In this document: piece after piece, positions 1-10,539 of the stretch | How positions within the stretch are numbered: position 1 is the stretch's first letter | How the letters are laid out: every line of letters begins with the position of its first letter | Source of the DNA: Sclerodactyla briareus | Taxonomy: Eukaryota; Echinodermata; Holothuroidea; Dendrochirotida; Sclerodactylidae | Reading direction: 5' to 3' | Length of the DNA stretch: 64,000 bases | Assembly: GCA_026419785.1 (NCBI GenBank) | Contig: JAODTK010000189.1 | Coordinates: 297,501 to 361,500 of the forward strand | Notes under the pieces: model-generated | Seen by the model: only the letters and a program-made list of their open reading frames with translations | Told to the model about the DNA's origin: nothing | The model's database searches: none | Program-made: the position numbers and the translations under genes

Positions 1-471
1 CCCCAAGGAATCAACCCCGAGTCGCTTTCCCGAGAGGTTCTTTTCCAAATGTGCTTACAAAGCACGTCCCCTCAGTGACTCATTGCTACGAAAGCTGTGC
101 ATACGTGTCGAAAATAACAGGCGTATCTTGGAAGAGGGGACTGAATAGCAGCCAGCGCCGTAGGTGCCCTTTTTCGTCAGTTTCTCGGGGCACGCTGAAA
201 TGACACTAATATATAGCTGTTACGGGACCTAACAGTAAGATATGCGTACTAGGCCTAGAAAGTACTTGTGGAACATTTCAAAGTGTGGGGTATATGACGG
301 TTGGTTCGGTGATTGAGCGGGTCAGTACAACTGTATAAAAATTGGATTTCTAAAAGTAGTAAACATACCAATATTGAAAGGAAATGGTTACGTGGTTCCG
401 CTTGCAGTGATATTTTGGAGGATTCTAACACCGTTTAATTTACCAGTAATTAAATGAGTGCACCTAGATTA

Positions 472-606
472 ATTATATATATATATATATAATATAGATA
501 TTAGATATATATAGTAATATATATATATATATATATATATATCAATATATATATATATAGATATATATATATATAGATATATATATATATATATATATAT
601 ATCTAT
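472..606. repeat. (AT)n microsatellite
   Basis: About 135 bases of almost pure AT/TA dinucleotide with a few G and C interruptions. It ends directly before the TACACACAG that serves as the splice acceptor of the kinase exon at 620, so length variation here lies in the polypyrimidine/branch-point region of that intron. Confidence 0.95.
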
Positions 607-619
607 AATATACACACAG

Positions 620-854
620 GAATATCTGTCTTTTCTCGGCATGGGTAGTGTGCCTTTCCTTTTAACTGAGCTAATCTCCCCCCCTGGGAAGCCTGTGAAA
701 CATTATAAGAGAATTCAGTCCACACAAAATCCACCAGTACAGCAACATCAAGAGAAAGAGGTTCAGGTTCCAGAAAGAGGAGACCCAGAATTACTGCGAA
801 ACCGAAGATATGCCTTAGATGTTTCTAGGGGGAGGCCGATTTTATGGACACAAG
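620..854 (+). CDS. Protein tyrosine kinase, exon for hinge and helices D-E (partial gene)
   Basis: Open from the acceptor CACACAG|GAA (AG at 618-619) to the donor CAAG|GTGAGA (GT at 855-856). The translation begins EYLSFLG, followed by PFLLTEL, which fits strand 5 and the hinge of tyrosine kinases, where TE(L/Y) contacts ATP. It then has GDPELLRNRR, like the GDL..FLR..R segment of receptor kinases, and ALDVSRG, the start of helix E (family form ALDVARGM.YL). After SRG the expected continuation (FMDT) lies in another frame, so one base is probably gained or lost near 830-835. About 35 residues between the hinge and GDP are longer than usual, a kinase-insert-like stretch. The four kinase pieces share strand and order, so I read them as one gene. 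The glycine loop and VAIK lysine exons would lie left of the window. Receptor or cytoplasmic type cannot be decided. Confidence 0.6.
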
Positions 855-2244
855 GTGAGAATAATACGACGGATTAATTTGTCTAAAAACAAATCTCCTA
901 TTTACCTCGAATATTCACGATTACAGTGATGTCAAAATGACCGTCTCTTGAGATTTCAGCTGGCTTGGAGTATATCAAATCAATGCAAAGTACAGCCAAT
1001 CAGGAGAAGAAAATTTGTCTAATGGAACGGTCACAAAATGTTAATGACTTCATTCAGTTTATTCATCCAGGTCTACGCGCTCACAAAGTCCCATCGAATA
1101 TCTGCGAAGATGCAGCTCTATGATTCTCTCAATTGAAAGATACAAGTGAAGTCGCATCTCTTCTTTGGTTTTAGTCCGAGGTAAATATTCTTCAATATAA
1201 CTACCAAAATATAGAATAGCATCTCTGAAACTGATCTTGGTATGAACTTTAGATTTAAACTTAATAATTACCACTCAACCATACGTTATTCGAATACATG
1301 TATAAATGGAATTTGGAGAATACTTTCACTGACAAATAGTAACAATTCTTGATTCCATGACATCAGTCAAAGAATCAAAGCGTCGTGCAGTGTGTGTGTG
1401 TGTTTGTTTGGGTGTGTGATTTGTAGTGAATGTGAATATGTGTAAGTAAGGGTATGACACATGGCCTGTAATCCGATAATCACCCCGACGGATTATGAAG
1501 ATCATAATTGGTAGTGAACCTATCCCTTGGGGTCAGTCGAAGGTAATCGAATGGTCATTTAGAGGTCAAAGTCTGGAAAATACCATGTGAACACGGTACG
1601 CTCAAAATGCTTGACCCGATTAGGGTAGAATTGGGTAGCAGCTTTCATATTTTTTTTTTTGGGTACAGAACCCTATGTTTTAGGTGTCGACTGGGGGACC
1701 TTTTTGTTAACAATTGATGTTTGGGTCCAATTTCGGTATTGTGATTCACGATGACTTGATCAACATTGGCGAGCCTATTAATGAGCACATGATCTTAGGT
1801 TTTGGAGTAAGGTCAAGGGTAACATGAGGTCAAAAGAGGGGGGTGTCTAAAAAAAACTGTGATTCGATTAGTCCAGAATGCGTATTACCTTCAAGCTTTA
1901 TATGGGAGAACAAGGACAATCTTTCGTTTCGTATGTACACTAAGGGTAAAAAAGCTTGGTTTGATTAGGCTCGAATTGGATTTGCAGCTTAGCGTGGGAG
2001 CAAGTAACCCATTTTGTTTGTATAAAATGGAGACATCACGAAAATCTATATTTTTTTTCCAATTTGGCTTGTGAACACGATACATTCACCCCCACCTGAT
2101 GATTCAAGATCACTTGCTTATGTGGTTCTCTGGATGAGTGTGAACTCTATTCTTTGGGTCAGGCCAAGGTCATCCGAGTTCGAACTAAATCAAGACAGTC
2201 GAGGTTCACGGAGCCTATGGCTTTCTGGTTCTTCGCTTTCGCAG
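855..2244. other. Intron-like interval lacking the expected kinase catalytic-loop exon
   Basis: The neighbouring exons require an HRDLAARN...DFG exon here. I read all three + frames and found neither HRD nor DFG. 900-1380 shows nothing recognisable (a 71-codon frame on the - strand at 1059-1274 matches no family I know). A (GT)n tract lies near 1388-1405, and from 1440 the interval is a dispersed half-site repeat. Confidence 0.5.
1440..2180 (+). repeat. Dispersed repeat with AGGTCA half-sites (copy A)
   Basis: Shares wording with the copies near 15.5, 29.8, 38.7 and 44.6 kb: half-sites followed by AAAGTCTG, then GTGAACACG, then a GATYA-GTCGAA/AATTG segment, then GGTACAG.ACCCTA. Half-sites on the + strand include GGGTCA 1530-1535, AGGTAA 1541-1546, TGGTCA 1552-1557 and AGGTCA 1563-1568. 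Spacers here are 5 bases rather than 4, which may be single-base indels. A (GT)n stretch just upstream mirrors the (CA)n tail seen in the - strand copies. Confidence 0.7.
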
Positions 2245-2349
2245 TCTGTTGCCATACCAAGGATGTCACCTGAGTACCTGCTGCAGGGAACTATCTCGCC
2301 TGCTGGAGATGTATGGTCATCTGGTGTTCCTGTGGGACTATTCAGTTTG
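2245..2349 (+). CDS. Protein tyrosine kinase, exon for APE motif and helix F
   Basis: Exactly 35 codons between a good acceptor (CGCTTTCGCAG, AG at 2243-2244) and a donor (TTTG|GTAGGC, GT at 2350-2351), phase 0 at both ends. It reads IPRMSPEYLLQGTIS then GDVWSSGV and LFSL. These are the P+1 loop and APE-like motif (here SPE), and helix F with the invariant Asp of DVWS.GV, which anchors the catalytic loop. Family members read (I/V)P(V)RWM(A/S)PE and SDVWSFGV..WE(I/L)FSLG. The Trp of RWM is absent and WEIF is degraded to PVGLF, either divergence or sequencing error. It continues in phase into the exon at 2652. Confidence 0.8.
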
Positions 2350-2651
2350 GTAGGCATAAGTAATTTCTTTAGAAAAACCCTGGGGTGTAAGTTTCCCTTT
2401 ACCTGTTGAAACTAATCAATCACAGAAACATTCCATATGTCATTCAGTGATATTGTGCGCCGTATATGTTTATCAATCAATGGATGAGTTGCTTTTTGAA
2501 CGTTTAAACCTGTATCAGATTAAATAATTATATTGTGTCAATAGGTGAATGGAAATTCACGTTGATAGGGATAAAGAATAGGGGTCTGTGCAGTCTAGTT
2601 GCAACGCTATCTGATATGATATTATTTCTTTCTTTATTTTTACGTTCCCAG

Positions 2652-2740
2652 CACATTGCAGATCAGGGAAAGGACGAGGTTGAAGAAAGGTCTCGCCAGC
2701 TGGACCGTCTTCCCATGCCCACAAACTGCCCAGGTGCCAT
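2652..2740 (+). CDS. Protein tyrosine kinase, exon for helices G-H
   Basis: Acceptor TTTTTACGTTCCCAG (AG at 2650-2651) and a consensus donor CCAT|GTGAGT (GT at 2741-2742). The 89 bases read HIADQGKDEVEERSRQLDRL then PMPTNCPGA, ending in the first two bases of a codon. Tyrosine kinases have PY......EV...V..G.RL..P.NCP here; RL-P-P--CP is diagnostic of the tyrosine rather than Ser/Thr branch. Its incomplete last codon (AT) is completed by the first base of the exon at 3923, giving Met followed by NVMIQC, so the two exons splice in frame across a 1.2-kb intron containing a SINE. Confidence 0.8.
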
Positions 2741-3004
2741 GTGAGTGAACTATACTTGTAGAGGTGCGGCTGATACAGTGTCAAAACGCAGAGTAGGCAG
2801 CTCAATTCGATTCAGCTTCAAAACAGCATTTAACAAATATTAGTTTTGTATTCCCAGTCAATGTACCCGAAAACGCACAAAAGAAGTTCAGTCTATTCGA
2901 ATCAGCTAACTGTGCTGAACTATGGATTGATATACCCAGGCTGCTAATCACTAGCGAACAAATAATATAACAATAATTAATATCTATTTTTTTTTTATAT
3001 ATAG

Positions 3005-3150
3005 CTTTCCCCGCAAGTAGTCGTCAACGCCCTTCCACATAATAATTACCTGTTCTTCGGAAACCAGTCACGCAACGCCGACAATCGGAGGTATATGGAC
3101 AGCAGCAACCATCGCCTGTGGTTCCTCAGGACCCATCGCACTTGGGTGGA
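3005..3150 (+). other. Exon-like open stretch inside kinase intron
   Basis: Preceded by a strong T-rich acceptor (TTTTATATATAG, AG at 3003-3004) and followed by a possible donor GTGAGC at 3151. Open for 49 codons from LSPQVVVNAL through MDSSNHRLWFLRTHRTWVE to a stop at 3152-3154. It has no kinase motif, and its phase does not fit the preceding exon, which joins 3923 perfectly instead. It could be a cassette exon, a retained fragment of another gene, or chance. Confidence 0.2.
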
Positions 3151-3159
3151 GTGAGCAAT

Positions 3160-3262
3160 GGAGGTGAAGTATTTCGCTAAGGACAATCGTTGTGGGGTCG
3201 AACCCACGATTCCTTTTTTGGGGATTACGAGTCCTGAGTTTCTTACCGATAGGCTACATGCT
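3160..3262 (-). mobile_element. tRNA-derived SINE head in kinase intron
   Basis: On the - strand a tRNA-like 5' part is readable: A-box-like TAGCCTATCGGTA (3245-3257), an anticodon-arm-like GGACTCGTAATCC with CGT at the anticodon place, and B-box GGGTTCGACCC (about 3196-3206). Acceptor stem pairing is not convincing, so this is a SINE head rather than a working tRNA gene. The 3' boundary is not visible. Confidence 0.55.
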
Positions 3263-3922
3263 ACATTGGCACTTTTGTACTTTACAGTTCGTCGCTATCA
3301 GGTATTGAAATTGAACTTGCAGGCCCTCTTCCCCATCCTGACTTTCTTTCATTCTTCACAAGGAGTTATTCTTTTTAAATAGAATGGAACTAACTTTAGG
3401 TGGAAATGTACTTTGGAGTCATGTTGGATTTGTTTAAACAGTCGGAGGGAAATTACTGCTTTTAGTACGAAAGCAACGCAGAGAGATGTGTTCCGTGTAT
3501 GCGTGTAAGCGGCTATTGTTGAGTTTACCAAAACGTGCACATGTTGTGCTACTTTCCGAACATATATGACACTCTCATTTATTTTCAACGGTAACTATTT
3601 TAGCAAAAGTGTGATAACATCTGGAATTCTTGTCCCATGTTGTATGTCAAAGTTCTATTGCTGGATGAACTCGAGCTGAACCCTCGTGATCGGTTGGAAT
3701 CACGTGAATTATCTTGTGGATACGTCACACTCGACCGTTGATGAACCCATATTCTAGTCTAGTCAACGACACAACCACTTTCAATCACCTATCAACACGA
3801 TGCCAAAACATGTCCTTTTTCAACTTATCTAGCCAGCACTGTCTTCGATTTCGATGCCAAGAGCCCAACTTTCACATTTTCAGGGTATTGTCCAGTATTA
3901 TTCGTTTCTTAAATAACCAGAG

Positions 3923-4018
3923 GAATGTCATGATTCAGTGTGGGAGCAAAAGCCCGAAGAAAGGCCAAGACTAGATGAAATCTCCACCAAGCTGTCTACA
4001 ATGTGTGATGATGACAAG
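3923..4018 (+). CDS. Protein tyrosine kinase, exon for helices H-I
   Basis: Using acceptor AG 3921-3922, the first G completes the codon left by the exon ending at 2740. It then reads NVMIQC; after one missing base at about 3941-3942 it continues W-EQKPEERPRLDEISTKLST and CDDDK to the donor AAG|GTAGAT (GT at 4019-4020). CW......ERP.F/L is the conserved end of the tyrosine kinase domain; the Arg of ERP forms the salt bridge with the Glu of APE. In the sequence as given the Trp codon is destroyed by the single-base loss. Given the many homopolymer errors here (TGTGGG), a read error is as likely as a real frameshift. It marks the C-terminal border of the kinase domain. Confidence 0.8.
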
Positions 4019-4510
4019 GTAGATTAAGCTAACAGCCTCAAGAAATACGTTTATCCGATCAATAATATTGCTAATAAGTTATAGCAATCAAGAGATTTAC
4101 ACATAGGGGAAGAGTACCCGGCACAAACACTATAAGATTTGTTTGAACCAATTCAATCAGTATCAACCTATACTTTATAACAGGAACAACTCATGATGGT
4201 TTGAGTATTTAACCATGTAGTCCTAGTATGATAACGTGAGACGTACGTAACCAAAGGACTAATATGCTGTAAGATAATATCAGCGGAAAGGCAATTCTGG
4301 TCGCGAACTAAAATATACACTTAGTCCCAGAAGCCAGTGACAGATGTGATTACATGCTTTATGACAGATTTCGCCGATAGGATACCGAAGCAGCAGTCGG
4401 CATACTTGCCTGCCGGTAAATGTCTTAGCAAAACAAAACTGTTACTACGATCAAACAGGGATAACGATGAGATGGGGGTGTCATGACCCTCGTTTCATAT
4501 GTGTATTCAG

Positions 4511-4676
4511 AAGTAACGGATCTTTAGCTGGCACAGCAGGCATATTCAAAACTGGACAAAGTAAACCCATCTATAGGCAGCCATGTGAAACATTATGCAG
4601 ACAAGATCCTGTCCGAATTGGGGAGAAAGTTACGTGTAGTCCGGCAGAACCCTTAGGTAAACACCGGGAATTTTGA
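4511..4676 (+). CDS. Possible last exon of the kinase gene (C-terminal tail)
   Basis: Behind an acceptor-like TATGTGTATTCAG (AG at 4509-4510) one frame stays open for 54 codons: SNGSLAGTAGIFKTGQSKPI, then YRQPCETLCRQDPVRIG and so on to a stop at 4674-4676. It lies on the kinase strand, 490 bases after the last recognised kinase exon. A tail with one exposed Tyr (PIYRQP) would suit a receptor kinase. Against: it needs two bases from the preceding exon while 3923-4018 appears to end in phase 0, so either an indel intervenes or the link is wrong. No known domain. Confidence 0.3.
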
Positions 4677-4770
4677 TAGAGTTTTTTCTTTCGATGATTT
4701 CCTATAGTTTGAAGGGTGCTCTTTCTGATTCTGCCGGGTGACATCGTTCACCCTTGAGCGTTTGAGATTA

Positions 4771-4945
4771 TCCAAGATGGCGTCACTAAAATGGCAGCCG
4801 CAACAATTTCTCTCCATAACAAGCTCCCATTGAGCATTGAAGATACATGTGGTGTCTATGTGTATGTTTGGAGGTCAATCAATCCACTCATGCTAAATGT
4901 TTTGGGGTCTAGTGAATCACGTGATAATAAATCCAAGATGGCGTC
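4771..4945. repeat. Repeated TCCAAGATGGCGTC motif
   Basis: The 14-mer TCCAAGATGGCGTC occurs at 4771-4784 and again at 4932-4945, each followed by a further GGCAGCCGC/AGCCGCCC segment. CAAGATGGCG resembles the binding word of the zinc-finger factor YY1. The two occurrences are about 161 bases apart and look like units of a decayed repeat. Confidence 0.5.
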
Positions 4946-5619
4946 CAAATAGCCGCCCTAACATAAACATGCGTCAATTCCAGGTTAGTCAAGAAAATCC
5001 ACTTTATCTGCCGGACTAGTGCGATGAACTGCTGTAATACATATCATCGGGCACTGCTTTATTACATTCAACCCACAGGAGTACGCCGAGATATCACCAA
5101 ACCAGACTGAAACAACGCCCTTGTGATCTTGAAGATGCGATAACAGGACAGGACATCGGTCATTGAAGTACGCATATTTCACTCCATCAATTAACTTTGA
5201 AAATATAACTGTTTGTGTACCCGTAGTTATTCAATTCAATTCAATCAGATTCGAATAGTTTTATATTTTTATATTTGCCTACAATACCCCTTCTATCGAC
5301 TTTTTTTAGTCTATTCCATTAGCGTTTTTTTAGCGCAATGCCTATATGACACTGGCAGATTTTATGTGACTGTAACACACCGTGACAGTGTGCTGATTTA
5401 GCACGTCGCTGATTTGAGAAGATATATGGTGTATAGCTTTGTTATATACAGTGTACACGACCCGTTTTTTGAACGGCCGCAGGGTTCCTCATTTTACAAT
5501 GTATGCCTATATATATATTCTGGATTTGGTATTTATATCATAAAAATGATTCAGTGTGTAAACTATTGTAACAAGTGGCAACACAACAGTAACGGTCTTA
5601 TCATTGTGGTCATAGCACA

Positions 5620-5985
5620 TGAATCATGCAAATTTGAGCCACGATGGCTTTGAAATGGACTTCTAACTTTGTGAGAACAACTGTACCCACACACAATCCA
5701 CCAAGTTTTGCCGAATCTTACGAGGTTTGGAAATAGCATAACTTTCGCAAATTTGACCTCCGATGACCTTGAAAGGAACGCCCACATTTTTCGGGATCAA
5801 CTATAGTCCCTACCCACCAAGTTTGTTCAAATCTGACAAGCTTGGAAATCGCATAATTTTCGCAAATTCGACCTTCGATGACCTTGGACTGACTCTCCAC
5901 GGTTTTCAGGATCACTATACTCCTACCCACCAAGTTTGTTCAAATCCGACCAATTTGAAAATTTCGCGTAAATTATGCAACTTAG
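5620..5985. repeat. Tandem repeat, about 118-bp unit, three copies
   Basis: Units start near 5627, 5747 and 5863 with the word (C)GCAAATTTGACC..CGATGACCTTG, followed by ...CACCAAGTTTGTTCAAATC.GAC and GGAAAT.GCATAA. Units differ by substitutions and small indels. Short frames on both strands across this block are by-products of the repeat. Confidence 0.85.
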
Positions 5986-5989
5986 CGCC

Positions 5990-8040
5990 CCCAGCATTGC
6001 AGTGATGCCCACTTCCGAACTCATCCGAGATTTCACGAGGGGCGGATATGTGATACCAAGGTTCGATCATCGGATTAAAGCGTTTTAAAGAGCGGCTAAA
6101 CACCAAAACCATATGCACTCCCAGTGTCGCGGGGATATAATAACAACACGGACTGAATGCATGTTTTCTGATCCATCAATCAGGTCATAAATGATTGACG
6201 TCAACTCAGTTCATCTTACGGTGATACACGCGAATACCTACCTTTAACCTCATTGGTTCAGATACTATAATTTAGTATTAGTATGCCTACACTGTAAAAT
6301 ATATAGGGCGACTTTACCACATCTGGTTGTTTGTATTTCCTCTTATAGGGTATTATCGAGGTTACCTTCAACAACAGAGTTCCTCTAAAGGGGTAAATTC
6401 CCCCTGCATGCGGAAACTCCTCGTCAAATAAAATCAAATCTACACAACACACCCCCTAAAACAACAAATAAGAAAATTGTCCGCGCAATATTTGCATGCC
6501 ATTATTCATCAACTCACAATCCCAAAATAGCTGCAACGTTTCCTGTTAAAATGGGGCCTTCACGCCTCGAACAGTAGAAACGGTACCACCTCCACTGCAG
6601 TAAATATAGGATTCCCCCCTAAAGACGCGGCCGTTTCACTTGATGCATCGATCTTCCGGTATACGTAATTCCTATTTCTGTGATGGTTGTTGGTTATCAA
6701 TTATGCAAACCAATCAAATTCCTGGAAATGCTACGACGCCTCGTTTTTCTCAAACCCGATTTATATACATTTTCTCTTGGTTCGACGTCGGATCATGAAC
6801 GAAAGGATAAAATACACTGAAAGTGAAAACTGGAAATTCAACCGATTCCTGATTTGAAACCACATGTTTCGAGGAAACCCAAAACGCCCCACAACCAATC
6901 TGGAGAAAAATACAAACGGACGCTCGGTCAATGCTAATTTGGTACGCATTGACAGTTGTTGTTGTAACATTCAGAAGTTGCTACAGAATGTCGACCGGAT
7001 TTTCTAAATTGGTTTTCGGTTTATAAGAAGTGAACTATATTTCTATGAAATTGTATTGGTTAATTCTCACTTTTAATAAATCCGTGACTTAATCAGGTAA
7101 ATGTGACTGTTAAATTTCGTGATACATTGTTAGTCTCTAAGACATTCAAGCACACGGTTTTTAGCCTAACGTTCATGTTACTGTTAGTAAGACCCTATAT
7201 AACCCGTTACTATAAGCCTAGACGTAGGACTAGAATAAACATGACTAGCCCTGACTGCGAGTAGCTCACTATTGGTATTGGATTACCTTATCAATACAGA
7301 CAGCCTATATTACCCAATTGAAGTCACACCACATTTGCAGCAATTAAACCCCCAGAAATGAAAGAGAATCCATTCCAATATTTGGATACCCTCACACACC
7401 TTCGTTCCCCACCCAATGGGTTGATCTCTACTCCCAGAAACGTGTATTTTGCCCAATCTCAGACGAAATAGGTTGGTGCAACAGAGGGTAAGAAGTTGTG
7501 ATCAAAGTTTTTAACCCAGTAAAATAGGGGTTGCAGGTCATTTCAACATTTAACTCAACAAGGGGAACCAAAACCCCCGCACTTGCGCCCCACCTGAAAT
7601 GTTGCCCACCCCCTGTGCGTTTTGTCCAGTTTCGGATGATTAATGTGGTAATTGGGGTTCAGAATTGTTTCAAAAAACCCCAAATGGGAAAGGCAGATCA
7701 TTTCCTCCTACATTTTCTCACTCATCGCCTTGCGCTCTAACCCCCAGAAGAGGTAAGCGGTGCCAAACATTCGAACCAAGAACTGGACAAGAGGCAGATT
7801 CATTTCCAAAATATTCTCCCCCCACGCCACCCCCTTCCCCCCCCCGGTCATCTTCATAAATGTGCGTTTTGTCTATTTTCTTGATAAATATATATTGGGC
7901 CTAATAAGTACCTTTAGCAGTGTGACAAAGGAACTCTCCCATGCAATTAAGAGCTACAGCACGGGAGGGGATGGGGTAGTAATTACGCAGAGCAAGAAAG
8001 GTTGCGGTGCCTACATATTGGTTACTATAATATTTGGGTT
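5990..8040. other. No gene recognised
   Basis: AT-rich sequence with C-rich runs near 7805-7850. I see no coding domain, RNA gene or clear repeat. Short open frames here (60-100 codons) carry no recognisable motif. Confidence 0.5.
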
Positions 8041-8041
8041 T

Positions 8042-8460
8042 ATGTTTCCTGGTGAAGTGAGTTCATCCCTTTTTTTTTAAGAAAATGTTGATGTTTCCAT
8101 AGGGATTAAAATATAAATTCCCCTTTTTTATTGAGGAAATGGAAATGTTTCCTCGAGTGGCACATGTTATGTTGCCTATTATGAGGAATGTAGAGGTTTC
8201 CCTCAATGCGGTTTAAAGTGTAATGTTTTCTCGAAATACGAGATATTCATGAGCAACTTTGTTGCCACCCCACTTTTTGGGGCGAAACCTGTTTCCCTGT
8301 CAAACTGGCGCACGGTTTCCTCTGTTTGCAGTGAGAATGACATATTTCCCTTTACTCCACTTATGGGGGTAAGTAAGGTTTCCCCTCATAGGATGGTGTA
8401 ACAGTGGGGAATGTTTACACCATTGAGTAGGGCCTCATAGTTTTCCCCCCTTTTTTGGGT
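8042..8460. repeat. Degenerate minisatellite built on (A/G)TGTTTCC(C/T)
   Basis: The core TGTTTCC or GGTTTCCC recurs near 8044, 8092, 8145, 8194, 8224, 8292, 8314, 8345, 8381 and 8439, at intervals of roughly 20-65 bases, with T- and C-rich spacers between. Too degenerate for a clean unit length. Confidence 0.5.
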
Positions 8461-8512
8461 AAAGTAAATCTAACTTTTATGCTTGTGACTTTGTTAGATG
8501 ACAATTGAATAA

Positions 8513-8711
8513 ATGTCACGAATATTCTGGATACTGACATGGACAATGCTCGGTTCTTTACAGGTTCAAACTGTACAAGGCTATCATGGCACTGGCTGCT
8601 TCTACGGGCAATTACCCCCCCCCGGACAATGGATATTGAGTGGCGCACGGTCGGAAAACCAGAGACTGTTAAATTCGTCGACAGAGCCGAGAAAGGGTTT
8701 GATATCTATAT
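8513..8711 (+). CDS. Possible first exon with signal peptide
   Basis: An ATG at 8513 opens 66 codons. The first 23 residues, MSRIFWILTWTMLGSLQVQT and on, have the layout of a secretory signal peptide: one Arg, a hydrophobic stretch of Ile/Phe/Trp/Leu, then a polar part. The following YHGTGCFYGQL lies before a C-rich homopolymer (8616-8625) where the frame may be lost; beyond it the alternative frame reads EWRTVGKPETVKFVDRAEKG. A GTTTGA after AAAGG could be a weak donor. No family recognised. It is on the kinase strand, 4 kb downstream, and may start a separate gene. Confidence 0.3.
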
Positions 8712-8723
8712 AAGATATAGATA

Positions 8724-8754
<31 letters not shown>

Positions 8755-8822
8755 ATATATATATCTATATATATCTATATTATTATATATATATCTTCTA
8801 ATATAATATTTATATATATATA
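8705..8822. repeat. (TA)n microsatellite
   Basis: About 118 bases of TA dinucleotide with GATATAGAT and CTAATATAA interruptions, immediately after the candidate signal-peptide exon. Confidence 0.95.
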
Positions 8823-8829
8823 ATTGTTG

Positions 8830-9950
8830 CGGTAAGAGGGGATCCTGTAGGTATACATTGCGGAATATAAGGCTCCAACATTTAAAACTATTTTATTATT
8901 GGCGTGAACTAATATTGTATGTTTTATGTAGCCATGTAAAAAGGTCTTACCCGCCTAGTAAGTGTAATGTTGTGATCTGAATGATTGATGAATAATCAAC
9001 TCACCACACACCAGTTCATTCACCATAAATAGGGTTACTCATTCCGCATTCACACATCCCACTTCATGCAGTGGTGTTCACTATTTCACAGCACATAAAA
9101 AAACGAGTAAATAAAGTCTCCTGTTGAGCTATTAGTTAGAGAACTTTAGATGAATTTAGCCAATCTGGGAATAAGTTCTTACAAAAGTCTCCTCCTCCAT
9201 TGTGTCTGACCTATTTGCACAAAAAAATCACCTCATCCCCCAGGACAACCCACAGACAGTTGCTGGAGTCCGAGAAGCCTTATACGGCTCCAGCAGTGTA
9301 AATATGCCCCGATATGTATCAATGCTCCATCGCGTTTATCAAGCTTGGCATAAGATGCGATTGTGATTAGTAATGATGGCCCACCACACGGACAGGGCCC
9401 AACCAAACTATCCAAAATTTATGACTACATCCCATCGTCATAAGATCCTCAGGAGGAAAAAATCCAAGGGCCCTGACTGGAAGAGGCGTACCTGCTCTCG
9501 ATTCGAGCCTTCACGGCTGTTATATACGGTTTCCGACATAGCGGACAGGACCAGCAACTCACGCACTCACTCATGGGGGCACATGCCAGGAAGGCACGTA
9601 GCCGTATCAACCGTCAACGCCAAGCGCCCGGCCTCCGGGCGAGCGACCAGGCCTGAGACTGGCCCCTCGCAACTTTCCGAGGTACCCTCGAAGCTGCGCC
9701 AACCATGAGCTTACCGGTGGCGTCCCCCCGGTCGGCCCCCAACCACCTGATTCCGTTTCACATCGTCCGCGGTGAGGCTCGCCATATGCACAAAGGAGAG
9801 CAGTTGGCGATCGCGAATCGTCAGCTAACCTTTATCATCCCCGGCCTACCCGAAAACCCTGGAAGTAGTTACATGATTCTGCCGCGGCAATCGAGATTGC
9901 GCGAAGAAGTGAGGTAGTCAACCACAGGAATCAATCGGGCTCAGCCTCCT
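8830..9950. other. Interval with a GC-rich block, no recognised gene
   Basis: 8830-9370 is AT-rich and featureless. 9380-9930 is clearly more GC-rich than its surroundings and keeps open frames on the + strand (9373-9708 and 9705-9917) without a recognisable motif. Because an RTE-like reverse transcriptase fragment follows on the - strand, the block may be the 3' part of that element read antisense. Confidence 0.35.
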
Positions 9951-9959
9951 AACAGTGTG

Positions 9960-10400
9960 AGTCAAGTTCTTACTAGAATATATAAAGCTGGAGGAAGCAC
10001 CATAGAGCCAAAACACGTGGCTTGTTCTCTTGCTCAGATATCGGGACTGCCACACACCACAAACCAGTTACTTCAGGACTCCATCTACCAGTCCGAGGTC
10101 TAATGACATAGGGACTCCGTGAAGCAGAGTCACTAATAGCAACGTGAGGTAAACGAATGACTTGGTCACTTCCCGTTCTCGGCCCGACACGCGGACAGAC
10201 CCAGCAGCACTGCCCAAGATTCCACCGAGAGACTGGACTAGCCGTAGTTCCATGATACCTGAGGCCCACGGATTTGTCTTCCGATAATCGTTCGAGGGCG
10301 TCCACCGGAGAATCTACGAACTCGGCGAGTGATGCAGCATCATCAACGAAGTCCAGGTCAGAAACGCTGGCTCACAGGAATGAGACCCCGCAGTCGGTAC
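9960..10400 (-). mobile_element. RTE-like LINE fragment, reverse transcriptase palm
   Basis: On the - strand the translation contains VSDLDFVDDAASLAEF (FVDD at about 10339-10350), the catalytic box of reverse transcriptases, where family members read (V/T)DLDFADD.ALL. It is followed by ALERLSEDKSVGL (family: AL..LSEEAK.LGL), then, after a frame change, VTKSFVYL (about 10144-10167; family F.YLG). Upstream and downstream parts of the ORF are not recognisable. Two frames are needed over 250 bases, so the copy is decayed or error-laden. Confidence 0.65.
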
Positions 10401-10539
10401 TATCCACAACCCTCCCCATGATTCATTCCATACAACGTGCTAAAAAGTGTTGGAAACCCTCATCCACACCAGTGACAGGCATAAAATACGATGGTAGACC
10501 CAGAACAGAGTATAGTTGCGATTGGTGTGGGCCCTTGGT

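Noticed and set aside
472..606. TATA-box or promoter reading of the AT tract
   Set aside because: A simple dinucleotide repeat; it directly precedes a splice acceptor, not a start site.
1059..1274. 71-codon - strand ORF inside the kinase interval
   Set aside because: No family resemblance, no splice borders, AT-rich codons expected by chance.
2071..2409. 112-codon ORF taken as a single gene from its ATG
   Set aside because: The first ~58 codons are repeat and intron; only 2245-2349 has kinase motifs between splice sites.
5563..6118. Several 65-80 codon frames on both strands
   Set aside because: They restate the 118-bp tandem repeat.
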